6,224 nucleotides of DNA from NCBI RefSeq assembly GCF_934424005.1, contig NZ_CAKRXI010000070.1, positions 1-6,224 on the forward strand. The letters are read 5' to 3'. Shown here in pieces: positions 6,142-6,224 of the stretch. The position numbers and the translations under genes were made by a program. Below the pieces are notes generated by a model. It had not been told where the DNA came from, made no database searches, and saw only the letters and a program-made list of their open reading frames with translations. The number at the start of each line of letters is the position of its first letter. The first letter of the stretch is position 1. Source of the stretch: an uncultured Blautia sp. (GTDB lineage: Bacteria; Bacillota; Clostridia; Lachnospirales; Lachnospiraceae).

Positions 6142-6154
6142 ATCTGGCACGTAT

Positions 6155-6210
6155 AATCCAATTATCTTAGATGGTAATTGGATTTTTCCTTTCTCCCAGT
6201 TAACACTGGG
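6155..6210. promoter_or_regulatory. Two inverted repeats upstream of the mobilization genes
   Basis: AATCCAATTA (6155-6164) and TAATTGGATT (6175-6184) form a perfect 10-bp inverted repeat with a 10-nt spacer, only about 14 nt before the DUF3847-like ATG. A second one, CCCAGT-TAAC-ACTGGG, spans 6195-6210. The first overlaps where the -10/-35 region of the mob transcript should be (TTACCA and TATACG on the minus strand, spacing 16), so it may be an operator. Because T runs follow both on the plus strand, they could instead be weak terminators of a gene arriving from elsewhere. No gene is visible in 6151-6224. Confidence 0.45.
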
Positions 6211-6224
6211 TATTTATTTCCATC

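Noticed and set aside
1..6224. CRISPR arrays, tRNA or rRNA genes, and insertion-sequence transposases
   Set aside because: No regularly spaced repeats, no tRNA cloverleaf or rRNA-like stretch, and no DDE or HUH transposase frame could be seen on either strand.

Overview
The window looks like chromosome of a Gram-positive gut Clostridia, most likely Lachnospiraceae. The signs are moderate GC, strong AGGAGG-type ribosome binding sites, a CspB-like S8 protease of a kind common in that family, and TnpV and MobA/MobL proteins typical of its mobile elements. The taxonomic call is an inference from protein style, not from a marker gene.

Layout. (1) 1-2107 reads as resident chromosome: a complete ZIP-family metal transporter (39-821, +), a small two-helix membrane protein on the opposite strand broken by one in-frame TGA (813-1115, -), and the N-terminal half of an S8 serine protease (1286-2122, +). 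The protease keeps its catalytic Asp and His but is cut off before the catalytic Ser. (2) From about 2108 to beyond the right edge lies a mobilizable integrative element. Its left end appears to sit at a GA dinucleotide inside the protease gene, the kind of target used by TnpX-type large serine recombinases. In order it carries a 56-residue ribbon-helix-helix protein (2177-2347, -), tnpV (2469-2846, +), a small structured RNA with its own promoter and terminator (about 2939-3003, +), an AbiF/Abi_2 HEPN protein (3050-3991, +), a MobA/MobL relaxase (4073-5782, -), an IncQ/MOBQ-type origin of transfer (5861-5898) and a DUF3847-like small protein (5920-6141, -).

How the parts work together. The relaxase, the oriT and probably the DUF3847 protein form a mobilization module that would let the element move with a helper's conjugation apparatus. 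No recombinase gene is visible; it is expected to the right of the window. The cargo is a compact RNA plus HEPN-nuclease pair that resembles an abiF RNA/AbiF abortive-infection (RNA-regulated toxin) system. This is the most interesting item here: the RNA has a consensus-like promoter, a 7-bp stem with a 13-nt loop, and a strong terminator only about 30 nt before the protein's ribosome binding site.
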